A stretch of 64,000 nucleotides of DNA from Megaustenia siamemsis. Its lineage: Eukaryota; Mollusca; Gastropoda; Stylommatophora; Ariophantidae. Both the position numbers and the translations under genes were made by a program. The notes beneath the pieces are model-generated. The model saw nothing but the letters and a program-made list of their open reading frames with translations. It did not search any database and was not told the origin of the DNA. This document shows, in pieces, positions 1 through 44,214 of the stretch. Within the stretch, counting starts at the first letter, position 1. Each line of letters starts with the position of its first letter. The stretch is from positions 34,768,282 through 34,832,281 of the forward strand of contig JAVIAB010000025.1 of NCBI GenBank assembly GCA_032433765.1. The letters run 5' to 3'.

Positions 1-900
1 TTGTTGTAGATCTTTATAATTTTTTTGCTAGTAATTACAATAACATCAGAATAGGTTATCTAATCTTAGGTTAATGATTATCTTTTCATTAATGTTTAGG
101 CCTGACATCTCTGTGGTGTTTTTGAAGATTTGCTCAGTGTATAGGTTGAACAACACAACTGATACGATGCACTGTAGATAGAAGATTGTGGAAGAACATG
201 ATGGCCTACGCCAACCAGAATGGCACATAATGATGATGATAGATTAAACAAGCTTAGTGATAGGATGCATACCTGTCTTACACCTCATTTTATATCAATG
301 GGCGTAGAGTTCCCATTGTTATATTTTATTATTGCTGTTTGCTCCCAGTATAGACTACATATTAGTAGTGTGTCCATGTTATCTAGATGTATCTCATTTA
401 GGCATTCTAGAAGTTGTTTGCGGTGTATTTTATCAAAAGCTTTGGTGTTGTCTATGAAGCCGGCATTTATTGGTTAGTTTACTTCTGTTTAATTTTCGAT
501 TAATGTTTTCATGCAGATTATGGCTTCTTTTGTCCCACTATTTTTCCTAAATCCAAATTGCTGCTCATTTTATTCAGTATTGATTTTATTTTGAATGATC
601 CGTCCTTGTATAACTTTTAGCAAGATTTTTGTAACATGGGTCATTTGGCCTATTGTTCTAAAGTCACTGCATTCAACTGTATCATTTCTTTTAGGTAATG
701 CAATGAAAGTTGATGTTTTTAGTTCATTTGGTATGTATCCTGTGTGGTATATGTCGTTGCATATGTCTGTGATCACTTAAATGCCAAAATCTTCTAGTGC
801 CTGTATCATCTCTATCTGTACGCTGTCAGGTCCTGCTGCCTTTCTGTTTTATACATAAGACGAAACTTCTCACATTTCTAGATTGACACTTCAGCGTGGT
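1..900 (-). mobile_element. LINE reverse-transcriptase fragment, decayed
   Basis: On the minus strand this stretch reads as the middle of a non-LTR reverse transcriptase: K-A-A-G-P-D-S near 825, then G-Y-I-P-N-E-L-K and F-I-A-L-P-K near 700, H-V-T-K-I-L-L, F-I-D-N-T-K-A-F-D-K near 450 and L-F-N-L-Y-T-E near 145. These are the conserved blocks of RTE-like LINE polymerases. Several stop codons interrupt the frame, so it is dead. The Y-A-D-D catalytic box would fall beyond the window start or has been lost. The copy is split at 154-240 by a younger LINE tail. It is related to the polymerase at 39.4-40.8 kb. Exact family assignment is uncertain. Confidence 0.75.
154..240 (+). mobile_element. LINE-B 3' end nested in older LINE
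   Basis: About 87 bp match the last codons of LINE-B (peptide ending R-R-L-W-x-x-M, then N-x-x-G-T) followed by a short (ATG)n tail. The same terminus occurs at 33756-33936 and 59992-60388. It sits inside the minus-strand polymerase fragment. The flanks aggttgaacaa (143-153) and agattaaacaa (241-251) both encode the polymerase L-F-N-L block on the other strand, so they look like a decayed 11-bp target-site duplication. Confidence 0.7.
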
Positions 901-1500
901 GGATTTCTTAGATGAAGAACACCAGGACAATTAATTTTTAGGCAGCTTAGATTTTCTAAACATATTTTATATTATAAGTATAATTGTTACTTAGATACTG
1001 TTATTTAAGTGTCTGTATGACGGTTCAACAATATATAAGGCCTTTAATTTTAATATTGTTGAGCCTTATATTAAAAAGCCGCATTATTTTTATTTATTCA
1101 AGACATAATAACTTTTTTTTTTTTTTTTGTTAAAAAATATGTGAAATATTGCCTAAACAAGAACAATTATATGGAGTGCTCACGTGAGCATATAGTTCAA
1201 AAAGTAGTGTAGCTTAATCAATTTTTAAATCATTTTCTCATGACACTTGATCAACTATTTTGAATTCTTACCTTGCAGTTGTTTAGAACTGTTTAAGTTT
1301 GTATGGGATACAGATGAAATAAATAAAATGTATGCCAAAAGTCTGCCAAGCTTATAATATCAAAACAGAGTATCAGCACTCAATAACTATTTTAATAATT
1401 CTTACTGTTATAATTACTAAGAATTGACTCATTTGTATGATACAATTATAATTTGTTTACATTTTTTGTTCCTCTATTATTCCTCTTTTATTCTTTATTT
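901..1500. other. AT-rich stretch, nothing recognised
   Basis: No gene, LINE domain or clear tandem array was recognised. There is a T-run near 1112-1129 and generally AT-rich sequence. Intron-like or intergenic. Confidence 0.5.
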
Positions 1501-1739
1501 ACCTCAGTGGTTCTTTTATTCTAATATTAACATTCTCTCGGGCAGATGGTGCTCGTAAACATGGGAGGGCCGACCATCTAAGGACAGAATCCCCCTACAG
1601 AAAAGACATTCTGCTGCCTTGCAGGAAGATTGGGGACAATCAGAGGTTAAGGAAAGCAAACCTAAATAAAATACAGGCAGAAATCGGATGCAGTGGGCCA
1701 ATGGCGCAGAGCACAGCGCAACGTTCTAACAGGTATCCA

Positions 1740-1885
1740 ATCAGATCACAGACCTGAAAAGATGACAAGAGTAATGTGGTCCACACCCACCTCCCTGGAA
1801 GAGAAACTACATGGGGCAATCTAATGGCTTAAATAGACAGCTGACTTCATGAGAGAGTCTGGAATCCAACTCTGATTGAGACTTG
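1740..1885 (+). mobile_element. LINE-H-like C-terminal remnant
   Basis: The plus strand reads R-V-M-W-S-T-P-T-S-L-E-E-K-L, then T-A-D-F-M-R, with in-frame stops between. This matches the extreme C-terminus of the RNase H-bearing LINE seen on the minus strand at 58579-58794 (R-V-M-W-S-T-P-T-S-L-E-E-K-L-Y-G-A-I), and more distantly the end of the 9.6-13.9 kb element. The preceding 1515-1740 may be more of the same copy but is too decayed to assign. Confidence 0.6.
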
Positions 1886-2035
1886 ATCGCAGAGAGATAG
1901 AGAGAGATATTAATATTACCAGACACACAAGATTAGAATATCTTCAGGACATTGTCCTTATCCTGAAATTCCCAGAATAACAGACTGATTGTAGGAGCTT
2001 TGTTTGCAATAGCTCGTGTCTACAATTCTATCTTT

Positions 2036-2300
2036 CTTTTGTCCCTTAAATCCAAATACGGCACACAGGACATACATTCTAGACTCGTTTTGCCCGATGA
2101 TCATTGTTATCAAGCATCAGACTTTGCACAGCACCCGCATTGTACCTCGCAACACATATCTGTTCCGGGGCAGTTGTTCAATCATCGTGAGGAAGCTGAT
2201 GCCAGCTGTTGTTGCCCCGCGTCTCAGGTTTTGTTTTCGTGTTTCTCTAGGTCGGTCTATGTTTCGTTTACCCTCTTATTCCGATCTAAGACGTGTTTTG
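2036..2300 (-). mobile_element. LINE-D 3' end (seeds the 48-bp array)
   Basis: This is the 3' part of a LINE I call D, minus strand. Shared words with copies at 34052-34365 and 61141-61395 include cattctagactc, the gcacagg/cccgcattgt region, the cctcgc-acacat region and a gtttctctaggt block. Translated on the minus strand the family ends G-R-P-R-E-T-L-K-R and I-S-S-L-A-E-I-E, a typical LINE C-terminus. On the 5' side it runs straight into the 48-bp array, which is built from the codons expected next. Confidence 0.7.
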
Positions 2301-3471
2301 ATATTCTCTTGTTGTCTCTTCTCATCACATGGTCAACATATGATCAACTTCTTCTCTTGTTGATTCTTCTCATCTCATGGTCAACATATGACCAACTTCT
2401 TCTCTTGCTGTCTCTTCTTATCACATGGTCAACATATGACCATATTCTTCTCTTGTTGTCTCTTCTCATCACATGGTCAACATATGAGCATAATCTTCTC
2501 TTGTTGTCTCTTCTCATCACATGGTCAACATATGAGCATATTCTTCACTTGTTGCCTCTTCTCATCACATGGCTAACATATGACCATATTCTTCTCTTGT
2601 TGTCTCTTCTTATCACATGGTCAACATATGAGCATATTCTACACTTGTTGTCTCTTCTCATCACATGGCTAACATATGACCAACTTCTTCTCTTGATGTC
2701 TCTTCTCATCACATGGTCAACATATGACCATATTCTTCTCTTGCTGTCTCTTCTTATCACATGGTCAACATATGACCAACTTCTTCTCTTGTTGTCTCTT
2801 CTCATCACATCGCCAACATATGACCACCTTCTTCTCTTGTTGTCTCTTCTCATCACATTGCCAATATATGACCACCTTCTTCTCTTGTTGTCTCTTCTCA
2901 TCACATTGCCAACATATGACCACCTTCTTAACTTGTTGTCTCTTCTCATCACATTGCCAACATATGACCACCTTCTTCTCTTGTTGTCTCTTCTCATCAC
3001 ATGGCCAACATATGACCACCTTCTTCACTTGTTGTCTCTTCTCATCACATTGCCAACATATGACCACCTTCTTCTCTTGTTGTCTCTTCTCATCACATGG
3101 CCAACATATGACCACCTTCTTCACTTGTTGTCTCTTCTCATCACATTGCCAACATATGACCACCTTCTTCTCTTGTTGTCTCTTCTCATCACATGGCCAA
3201 CATATGACCACCTTCTTAACTTGTTGTCTCTTCTCATCACATTGCCAACATATGACCACCATCTTCTCTTGTTGTCTCTTCTCATCACATGGCCAACATA
3301 TGACCACCTTCTTCTCTTGTTGTCTCTTCTCATCTCATGGCCAACATATGACCACCTTCTTCTCTTGTTGTCTCTTCTCATCACATGGCCAAAATCTGAC
3401 CACCTTCTTCTCTTGTTGTCTCTTCTCACCACGTGGCCAACATATGACCACCGTCCGGTGTTAGCTGCTAC
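2301..3471. repeat. 48-bp minisatellite, about 24 copies
   Basis: A 48-bp unit (word catcacatggccaacatatg in each) repeats about 24 times with a few point differences. Since 48 is divisible by three, several frames on both strands stay open, including a spurious 492-codon plus-strand frame. Read on the minus strand the unit encodes a 16-residue piece, R-W-S-Y-V-G-H-V-M-R-R-D-N-K-R, which is the conserved LINE C-terminal segment immediately before the LINE-D 3' end at 2036-2300. The array is therefore an amplified LINE segment, not a protein gene. Confidence 0.9.
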
Positions 3472-4030
3472 ACGTTGAGGAATGTATATTGAGGAAATAT
3501 GAGCACTTATGTAGTTTTCTCGGTGTGCATTGAGGCTGATCCTGTCGACTAAACTAAGCTAAACATAATTAGGTAAGAGAAAGTGAGTAATAGATAGAGG
3601 TCTTCAAGTGAAGAGAAATGGTTAATCTTGAAGTAAAGGGAAATAATTGGTATTGAAATAAGGAGAAACACATAGTCTTCAAGTTGAGAGAAGTAGTTAG
3701 TGTTCAATTAGAGAGAAATTGTTCGATTTAAAGTAAAGAGAAAGATCTAGTGTTCAAATAAATAATAAAAGTGTTCAAGTGCCATTAGATTTACTAACTT
3801 ACGGAAAAGTTTTGATGAATGTTTAATGTTTAATATTTAATGTAATAGCGAACCAAGTAGTAAAGGTGCCAGTACTATCTCATTTAGATTGGTTGCTATT
3901 GTAGAAAGCTTTGAGCACAGAAGCAACACATAAGCTGTGGTTATCTAACTGATTTACTGAGAACGATAACCGCATTGGGTGTTCTCTCTTAATCACGTAC
4001 ACAACCACACACAAACAATTTAAAACCAGC
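3472..4030. other. Unassigned; weak degenerate repeat
   Basis: No gene seen. About 3595-3775 holds a loose ~35-bp periodicity (gaagagaaatggttaatctt and variants). It lies downstream of the Ig gene stop codon on the minus strand and could include 3' untranslated sequence or further introns. Confidence 0.4.
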
Positions 4031-4041
4031 TCTAACTGTAT

Positions 4042-4301
4042 TGGGAGCCGCGATAGCTCAGCGGTTAGTGAACTGGACTACCACGGACAAGGGGTAGGGT
4101 TCGATCCCAACCGACGGCTTCCGGGTTCACCCAGCCTTAAATGGGTACCGGATTTTTTCTGGGAAAGTAAAGCAGCACGGGCGTAATACTGACCACATTA
4201 CCCCAAAAATCATGTGCTGAAGGTCTGTAAAATATAGGGTCACTAACACCATATTTCCCTATACGCCACTTGGCGTGAAGGGGGCACTTTACTTTTTTTT
4301 T
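4042..4301 (+). mobile_element. tRNA-derived SINE, full length, with TSD
   Basis: About 255 bp. The head is tRNA-like: an A-box-like tagctcagcgg at 4054-4064 and a B-box-like ggttcgatccc at 4098-4108, the spacing expected for an internal RNA polymerase III promoter. The body carries a conserved middle (gggcgtaatactgaccacat, then gtcactaacaccat), a short hairpin word cgccacttggcg, and ends in a T-run. Flanks tctaactgtat occur at 4031-4041 and 4302-4312, an 11-bp target-site duplication. It lies about 70 bp beyond the Ig gene stop codon, so it may be in that gene's 3' untranslated region. The LINE partner is not identified. Confidence 0.9.
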
Positions 4302-4373
4302 TCTAACTGTATCACTTCACGAAAACACAAGTTGACATCGCTGACATGTTCTCATCTCAACTTTAACTTATAT

Positions 4374-38410
<34,037 letters not shown>

Positions 38411-38417
38411 CTTGATC

Positions 38418-38460
38418 TTAGCTGGTCAGCAGGTCCTGCTCTCAGTTTGTTTTATGAATA
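38418..38460 (-). promoter_or_regulatory. Possible TATA-like core promoter of the Ig gene
   Basis: On the minus strand cataaaa occurs at about 38456-38450, roughly 40 bases before the ATG. A start about 25-30 bases downstream would leave a very short 5' leader. Weak evidence: the motif is short and no start element is certain. Confidence 0.25.
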
Positions 38461-38769
38461 GACTTTCTAAATAGCTGAGATGGTTGTAACATCTAAGATA
38501 GATAAGCATAACAAAAGTTAATAGAAGTTATGACTTTAGACAAGAACAATGTACTTTTACATCGTCAACGATTGATAATTATACACTTTCTTGAGATAAC
38601 TCTTTCCCTTTTCGATTAACTTTTCGACTAAAAAAATGATCTCCCTTCCTATTTTTATAAAAAAATGATAACAATTACCACGATTTGAATTAAATTATCT
38701 AGTAGCTACTATAAGTAATTGAATCATGTCACCAGTAATTGTGACCACATTACGTGGCACTTTACATTC
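38461..38769. other. Unassigned upstream sequence
   Basis: AT-rich, immediately upstream of the Ig gene exon 1. No element or exon recognised; would hold proximal regulatory sequence if exon 1 is the true start. Confidence 0.35.
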
Positions 38770-38930
38770 ACCATCATCATCATCGAGTGTTGTCTCCGCA
38801 ACAAAGGTTGGCTACCATGGAGCGCCATTCTGCTCTGTCTCTTGCTTTGATGGTGCTGGTTGTCATAGGCTGATTTGTCCATCTTTTGATGTTAATCGTC
38901 CATGTTAGTCTTGGTCTGCCTCTGGAACTT
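38770..38930 (-). mobile_element. LINE-C 3' tip
   Basis: Minus strand, starting from the catcatcatcatcgag tail: words aaaggttggctaccatggag and ccatcttttgatgtta. Truncated after about 160 bp. Confidence 0.8.
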
Positions 38931-39008
38931 TACATTACTCATTCTTTCTGTGACGACTTGTCCGTGATCTGCTTACATTGGGTCTATGTTTATCCAGTAT
39001 TTTGTTAT

Positions 39009-39215
39009 TTGGTTATGGAAGGCCCCGGTATCACTGCAAACGAATTAAAATCCATAATTGCTCAACCGCCCGTGCCAGCGTAATCATCAGAATCAATATC
39101 TCATCTCCCAAACAAAGAAAGGTAACTGTAGTCCCCATCGTAGCAGTCTCAGCACACGCCAAAAGACATAAGGCGAAACCGTGCAGAAAGTGAACACAGC
39201 CAACTGTTCACTGAA
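39009..39215 (+). mobile_element. LINE-H internal-deletion derivative
   Basis: Bases 39009-39080 match the LINE-H 5' region at 9612-9683, including the start M-E-G-P-G-I-T-A-N-E-L-K. After a junction near 39084 the sequence matches the LINE-H 3' region from about 13745 (atctcccaaacaaag; gacataaggcga; cagccaactgttc). About 4.05 kb of the element is missing, leaving a ~200-bp two-ended form. Confidence 0.75.
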
Positions 39216-39405
39216 TTCTCCAGTATAGACCCCTTAACATAGACTCTGTGGGTCTGTAATTTCTGGGTTCCCTTTTCGATTAACTTCTCGACCAAACAAA
39301 TTATCTCCCTTCCTTTCACAGACGTGGTCTTTAATAAAAAAAATAAAAATTGGCGGGCTCTGAGAAATAAAGGTCCACCAAAGGTCCTTTGTTTTGTTCT
39401 ATCTT

Positions 39406-40973
39406 CATCATCAAGTACCGGGCCTGCTGGCGTAGGTGATCATGTCTCTCCACAACTTTCGATCTCGAGAGCTATTTATCATTTCTGTTGTTGACCTTCT
39501 GCCAAGCTATTCTCTTAAGCTGTCTGTTATTTGTTCTCTTTGCTTCCCTCTATCTCTTCGTCCCTCAATTTTTCAGTTGTTACAATATATTCAAGTTGTT
39601 CTCTTCTGGCTCTACATAACATTTAAGAACTCTTTCTCTTGTTTCTATTGTCAAAAATGGATTGCATAGTATCTTCCTCATTTTTTTGAAAGCTGCTTTT
39701 GCCTGAGCCATTCTGCATCTCACCTCTTTTGTATATCTTCCGTCTGAGGTTAACAAAGTTCCCAAATATTTAAAGTCATTTACCTGTTTTAATATTGTTC
39801 CACTTGTCTTTATTTTGCACTGATGTGATGTCTTTTTGTTTGTTGTTACCATTACTTCTGTCTTTTTGCTATTAAGGCAGAGTTCTTTATTTTTGCTTTC
39901 TTTCACTATAATGTCCAACATTTCTTGTAACTCATTTTCACTCTTAGCGATTAAGACTGTATCATCAGCATACCTTAGATTATTTATATTATGACCTCCA
40001 ATTGTTATTCCAGGCATGCCCCTTATGGATCTTAAAATAATCTCACTATAAATATTAAACAAATCTGGTGACAGCACACAACCTTGTCTAACACCCTGTT
40101 TTATTTGTTGAAACATTCCCAATTGATTTCCAGTTCTCTAGGGCCGCTATTTGTAGCCAGTACATGTTCTTTATTATTCTTAGATCTTTGCTGTCTATGT
40201 TTATGCTTTCTAAAATATTGATTATTTCTTGGTAATTTACTTTGTCAAATGCCTTGGTGTCATTTATGAAACATAGGTATAGATCTGTTTTCACCTCTAT
40301 GGCTCTTTCTACTAAAGATCTTATGATATTGAATGGCAATACGTGTTCCTTTATCTCTAACAAAACCACGCTGTTCATCGCTAATTTCTGGACTGATTTT
40401 GTTTCGCACTCTTCGCATGATGATTCTTAGTAATATCTTAGTCACGTGACTCATAAAGCTTATTGTGCGATGATCATCGCATTCAATCGCACCCGATTTC
40501 TTTGGTAGGGCTATGAATATTGATTTGAGCATGTCGTCTGGTATATATCCGCTGTTGTAGATATAATTCAATATTTTTGTTAATATTACTATTCCAAAAT
40601 CACCCATGGCTTCAATCTCTTCTTTAGTTATATTATCTGGTCCAGGAGCTTTGCCTGCTTTCATATTGCGCAAGGCATCTTCCACTTCTTCTCTGAGTAT
40701 TTCTGGTCCTTCTCCATTATCCTTAATATTTACTTCCGTTCGTTCATCATTATACAGATCTTTAATGTATTCTGTCCATCGTTCCCTTATGTTTTCTTGA
40801 TCAATCAACAGTTCTCCTTTCTTTGATCTTAAACATCCAGTTTTTTATTGCATTTTTCTTCCTGTTAATTCCTCAATTTGTTTGTATATAGCTTTAGCAT
40901 CTCCTTTTTGTTGCATTTCAATCTGTTTGCACCTCTCTTTTAGCCATGCTTCTTTTGCTTCATTGCATTTTAC
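39406..40973 (-). mobile_element. LINE-A polymerase and 3' end (long copy)
   Basis: Minus strand. Upstream part reads E-R-W-T-E-Y-I-K-D-L-Y-N-D-E-R, K-A-G-K-A-P-G-P-D, G-Y-I-P-D-D-M-L-K-S-I-F-I-A-L-P-K-K; then L-C-F-I-N-D-T-K-A-F-D-K-V, G-V-R-Q-G-C-V-L-S-P-D-L-F and N-N-L-R-Y-A-D-D-T. The catalytic Y-A-D-D is intact, but frames are interrupted near 40120 and 40260. After K-C-Y-V-E-P the sequence jumps to the E-N-N-L-N-I-L segment and the tail, so the C-terminal block (W-F-Y-R-R-M-L to H-V-M-R-R) has been deleted. It continues upstream at 41508-41990 beyond an insertion. Blocks resemble the RTE-like LINEs common in invertebrates. Confidence 0.85.
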
Positions 40974-41498
40974 TCATCATCATCATGTACCCTGCCGGTT
41001 GGCGTAGGTGATCATGTCCCTCCACAATCTTCTATCTACAGTGCACCGTATCAGTTCTGTTGTTGACTGTTTTCCATGCTATGACACCAAGCTATCCAGT
41101 ATTTTCTCTCTTTGTCGTCCGCGATCTCTCTTTCCTTTTATTTTGCCAGTTGTAACCAAGTATTCCAACTTTCCTCTTCTCATGATGTGCCCGAAAAATG
41201 TTGATTGCTTCTAGAAATCCTTACCCCTGGGCAAGGTCGAGCTCCCCGTTTAGCCCCCCCCCCCCTATCAGGGTTATGTGAAGACATTGGAGCAGGTGGT
41301 GGATGGTGTTGTGGGAGCAGCCGACAAGTAGTGCCGGTTATGGTCCCCACACCGCGATGGCAGTCAGAGGATCTCATGTATAGAGACAATGGCTACGATC
41401 TCCGACTAGTACAGTCACTGCCAAGAAGGAAAGGAATGGCAAACTACCTTCATTAATTGCCTTGAATAATCATGACACATCACAACCTTCTATTTACA
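40974..41498 (-). mobile_element. Composite insertion: LINE-B 3' end plus 290-bp segment
   Basis: It is bracketed by gcattttac at 40965-40973 and 41499-41507, a 9-bp target-site duplication within LINE-A. The low-coordinate part (40974-41210) is a LINE-B 3' end with a catcatcatcatg tail. The rest contains a run of 13-14 C near 41258 and words such as gtgaagacattggagcagg and gaatggcaaactacc that belong to no family recognised here. Confidence 0.75.
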
Positions 41499-41507
41499 GC
41501 ATTTTAC

Positions 41508-41990
41508 TACAATTTCTTTATTTAATCTCTTATACTCATCTTTATTTTGTTTATTACTTCTTCTTGTATCCATTAGCTGCAAAATATCATCAGTCATCCA
41601 TTTCTTTCTTGAATTTGTCCTCACTGGTGGTATGAACTCTTTTGACGTTTGTTGCATTTATTCCTTTTGCATTTCCCACTGTTCATCAATGCTTTGTATC
41701 TTCTCTATTGCATTGTACCGGTTCTGAATTGTGCTTTTATATTTGTCTTGCAGCTTCTTGTCTGATTTTAGTAAATCTAAATTTAGCTTGATGTTAACTG
41801 AGGCTCATTTTGTTGTTTTTAATTTTACTCTAAGCTTTCCCACAACTGGTACATGGTCACTATTGCAATCTTCCCACTATATTTGTTCTATATTTTGTTG
41901 TAAAAATGTAACAACGGTAACTCAATGTTTATGTTGTCAGACAATTATTATATATAATAAAAAAAAAAAAAACACACGGATTTAAGTTTG
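41508..41990 (-). mobile_element. LINE-A upstream part (endonuclease end to linker)
   Basis: Continuation of the LINE-A copy interrupted at 40974. Near the high end the minus strand reads V-P-V-V-G-K-L-R-V-K-L-K, comparable to the end of an AP-type endonuclease domain (the S-D-H-x-P-V region). The linker is stop-rich. The element is truncated inside the endonuclease. Confidence 0.6.
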
Positions 41991-42017
41991 GTTTAGAGTT
42001 CAACAAAATTGTATAAA

Positions 42018-42170
42018 AAGTTTCTTCTTCCTCTTTCCTTCCTAATTTCCTTTCAGCGTCGAGGGGAGATATAATTTGTTGTCTTTTGCTCTTATTTTCG
42101 TCTCTGCTGCTTTATGTTTCCAAGTGTTTCTAATTTCTGTCAATCCATCTTTTTCGTGGACAGAAAATAC
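42018..42170 (-). mobile_element. LINE-E 3' tip
   Basis: The cctttcagcgtcgagg, gagatataattt and ccatctttttcgtgg words are shared with 32705-32890 and 60675-61105. A TTC-rich tail lies at the low end. Confidence 0.7.
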
Positions 42171-42328
42171 GCCAGCTTTGACTTCGGTGCATAATATCAT
42201 CCTCTTTTAACAAAATAGTAAAGTTAGCTTCTTCATCATCATGTGCCATGCCAACTTTGACTTCGGTGCATAATATCATCCTCTTTTAACAAAATAGTAA
42301 AGTTAGCTTCTTCAACATCATGTGCCAT
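42171..42328. repeat. 79-bp tandem duplication including a LINE-B tip
   Basis: Two 79-bp copies begin at 42171 and 42250 (ctttgacttcggtgcataat). Each ends in the LINE-B tail words catgtgccatgcc, so the duplication joins the LINE-B 3' tip to its flank. Confidence 0.85.
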
Positions 42329-43700
42329 GCCGGTTAGCGTAGGCGAGTGCATCGCCTCAGTTCTGTTCTTGACTGTTTTCCATGCCATGACACGAAGCCA
42401 TCTAGTAGCTTCTCTCTTCTTCTATCTTCCGCGTCCTCCACGATCTCTCTTTCCCTGTATTTTGCCAGTTGTAACCAAGTATTCCAACTTCCCTCTTCTC
42501 ATGATGTGCCCCAAAAATGTAGATTCTGTCTTTCTCGTTTTTTTAAGGAGTTCCTTTTAGTGTTGACCTCTTTTCGAATGTTCTCATTGATCTTTTTAAC
42601 TGTCCAGAGAACTTTCAACATTCTTATGAGAAATCCCATCTCTGTGGCCTGTAATCGTCTTTTCATGTGTTTATTTACTGTCCATGATTCGCTTCTGTGG
42701 GTCAGAATTGGTTCTATATAGCACCGTCGAACTCTCTGTCTCACTGCTATTGATTCTAATGCTATTTTGGTCTGAGCTATTCTGCTTTTTGGAAGCCGTG
42801 ATAGCTCAGTGGTTAGTGAACTGGACTACAAAGGACAAGAGGTAGAGCTCGATCCCAACCGACGGCTCCGGTTCACCCAGCCTTTAATGGGTAGCTGTTT
42901 TTGTTTTGGGAAAGAAAAGCGGCACGGGCGTAATACCGACCACATTACCCCAAAAATCATGTGCCGAAGGTCTGTAAAATGTATGGTCACTAACACCATA
43001 TTCCCGATACGGCACTTGGCGTGACTGGGGTACTTTACTATTTTTTTTTATTCTGCTTTTTATTTCTATGATGCATCTTCTGTCTGATGTTATTATTGTG
43101 CGCAAGTATTTGACGCGTTGCACTAATTCCAGTTTTGTCCTGTTTATTTTTATGCTGCGTGATGGTGATGATTGTTTCTTTGATATTATCATTACTTCAT
43201 GTTTTTATTACTATTCAGACCGATACCTTTTTTTTTTTTTTTTGCTTTCTTTTACTATTTTGTCTATAATTTCTTGTAGTTCATTCTTTGTCTCTGCTAT
43301 TAAGACTGTTTCAACCGCATGTTGCAAATTATTTATGTTGTGACCGTTGACTTCAATTCTTTGTATATCTACTATTGATAACACAATATGTTCACTGTAA
43401 AGTGAGAACAAATCCGGCGACAGAACACATCCTTGTCTGACTCCTTGTTTTATATATTGGAATTGTCCTGTTTGCTTGCTCATTCTTATAGCAGCTGTTT
43501 GTTGCCAGTACATGTTTTTTTTATGCTCCGCAGCTCCTTGCCATCAATGTTTAATTTCTCCAGCATATTGATTATTTCCACATGTTTTACTTTGTCAAAC
43601 GCTTTTGTGTAGTCTATTAAACACTTATATAGCTCTTTCTATCAATAAGTTAACTTGAGTCGCTGGTAATTTGTTGTCACATAACCTTTGTTGTTTTACT
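42315..43700 (-). mobile_element. LINE-B long copy with nested SINE
   Basis: Minus strand. From the high end: L-I-E-R-A-I, then Y-W-Q-Q-T-A-A-I-R, G-V-R-Q-G-C-V-L-S-P-D-L-F-S-L-Y-S-E, G-H-N-I-N-N-L-Q, where A-V-E-T-V replaces the expected Y-A-D-D-T, so the catalytic pair is lost. Then the C-terminal block R-V-R-R-C-Y-I-E-P-I-L-T, M-K-R-R-L-Q-A-T-E-M-G-F-L and the catatgtgcc-type tip. A SINE interrupts it at 42791-43048. Confidence 0.85.
42791..43048 (+). mobile_element. tRNA-derived SINE in LINE-B, perfect 13-bp TSD
   Basis: Same family as 4042-4301. A-box-like tagctcagtgg lies at 42802-42812; the B-box region is altered (gagctcgatccc). The conserved middle and T-run end are present. Flanks tattctgcttttt occur at 42778-42790 and 43049-43061 without mismatch, in LINE-B sequence present once in other copies. 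Confidence 0.93.
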
Positions 43701-43809
43701 GTGAGAAAGGTATCTAGATGGTGCAGTAAGAGTAAATTTAAATGTGAAGAAAACACACACATGAAGCGGCTAGGACGGAAACGATGTTCGTGACAGCGAC
43801 TCAACTCAC

Positions 43810-43858
43810 TACCGCTAACACTGTGGACGCAGCAAACCCAAAGTAACAGAAACCCCAT
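43810..43858 (-). CDS. Candidate alternative signal-peptide exon
   Basis: ATG at 43858 opens M-G-F-L-L-L-W-V-C-C-V-H-S-V-S-G plus one base, followed by a strong donor gtgagt. This is a leader-like peptide ending in phase 1, the phase required by Ig exon 2. A pyrimidine tract ending tttttgcag lies 19 bases before the ATG, so it could be an internal exon starting at 43877. No other Ig exons lie between here and 38410, so it would be either an alternative first exon of the same gene or a relic of a duplicate. Confidence 0.35.
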
Positions 43859-43878
43859 ATTATTATTTCATTTTAATC

Positions 43879-44214
43879 TGCAAAAACAGAAACAACATTT
43901 ATTGTTTATTTATCGCGTCTATGTTTAAAATATATACTATATATAAATTGCATGTTTTAAAAGTGTTTACTAAAATGCCTACAAATATGAGTACTGCAAT
44001 GGTTCAGCAGAATCTTTCTACAGTTAGGCTCAACAACGAGCATCCAAATCTTATATAGTTTCCAAAAATTTGCATTTTTTTTGTTTTCTTTAACATAAAC
44101 AAAGTAACCAGCTTTCATAATATGCGCATGATGACATGCATAAGGGGAGATAACTAAGTCGGTGAGTTCTAGACTACTTGACATTTGTGGGTTATCTGTT
44201 TAGGAATCCGTCCT
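43879..44214. other. Unassigned sequence
   Basis: AT-rich, no exon or repeat recognised. Confidence 0.4.

Noticed and set aside
2000..3478. 492-codon open frame as a leucine-rich membrane protein
   Set aside because: It is a 48-bp tandem array; the period is a multiple of three, so several frames are open, and the opposite strand is the amplified LINE-D segment.
4047..4120. Functional tRNA gene
   Set aside because: The tRNA-like head is fused to a shared 180-bp body with target-site duplications and recurs at 42.8 and 63.1 kb, so it is a SINE.
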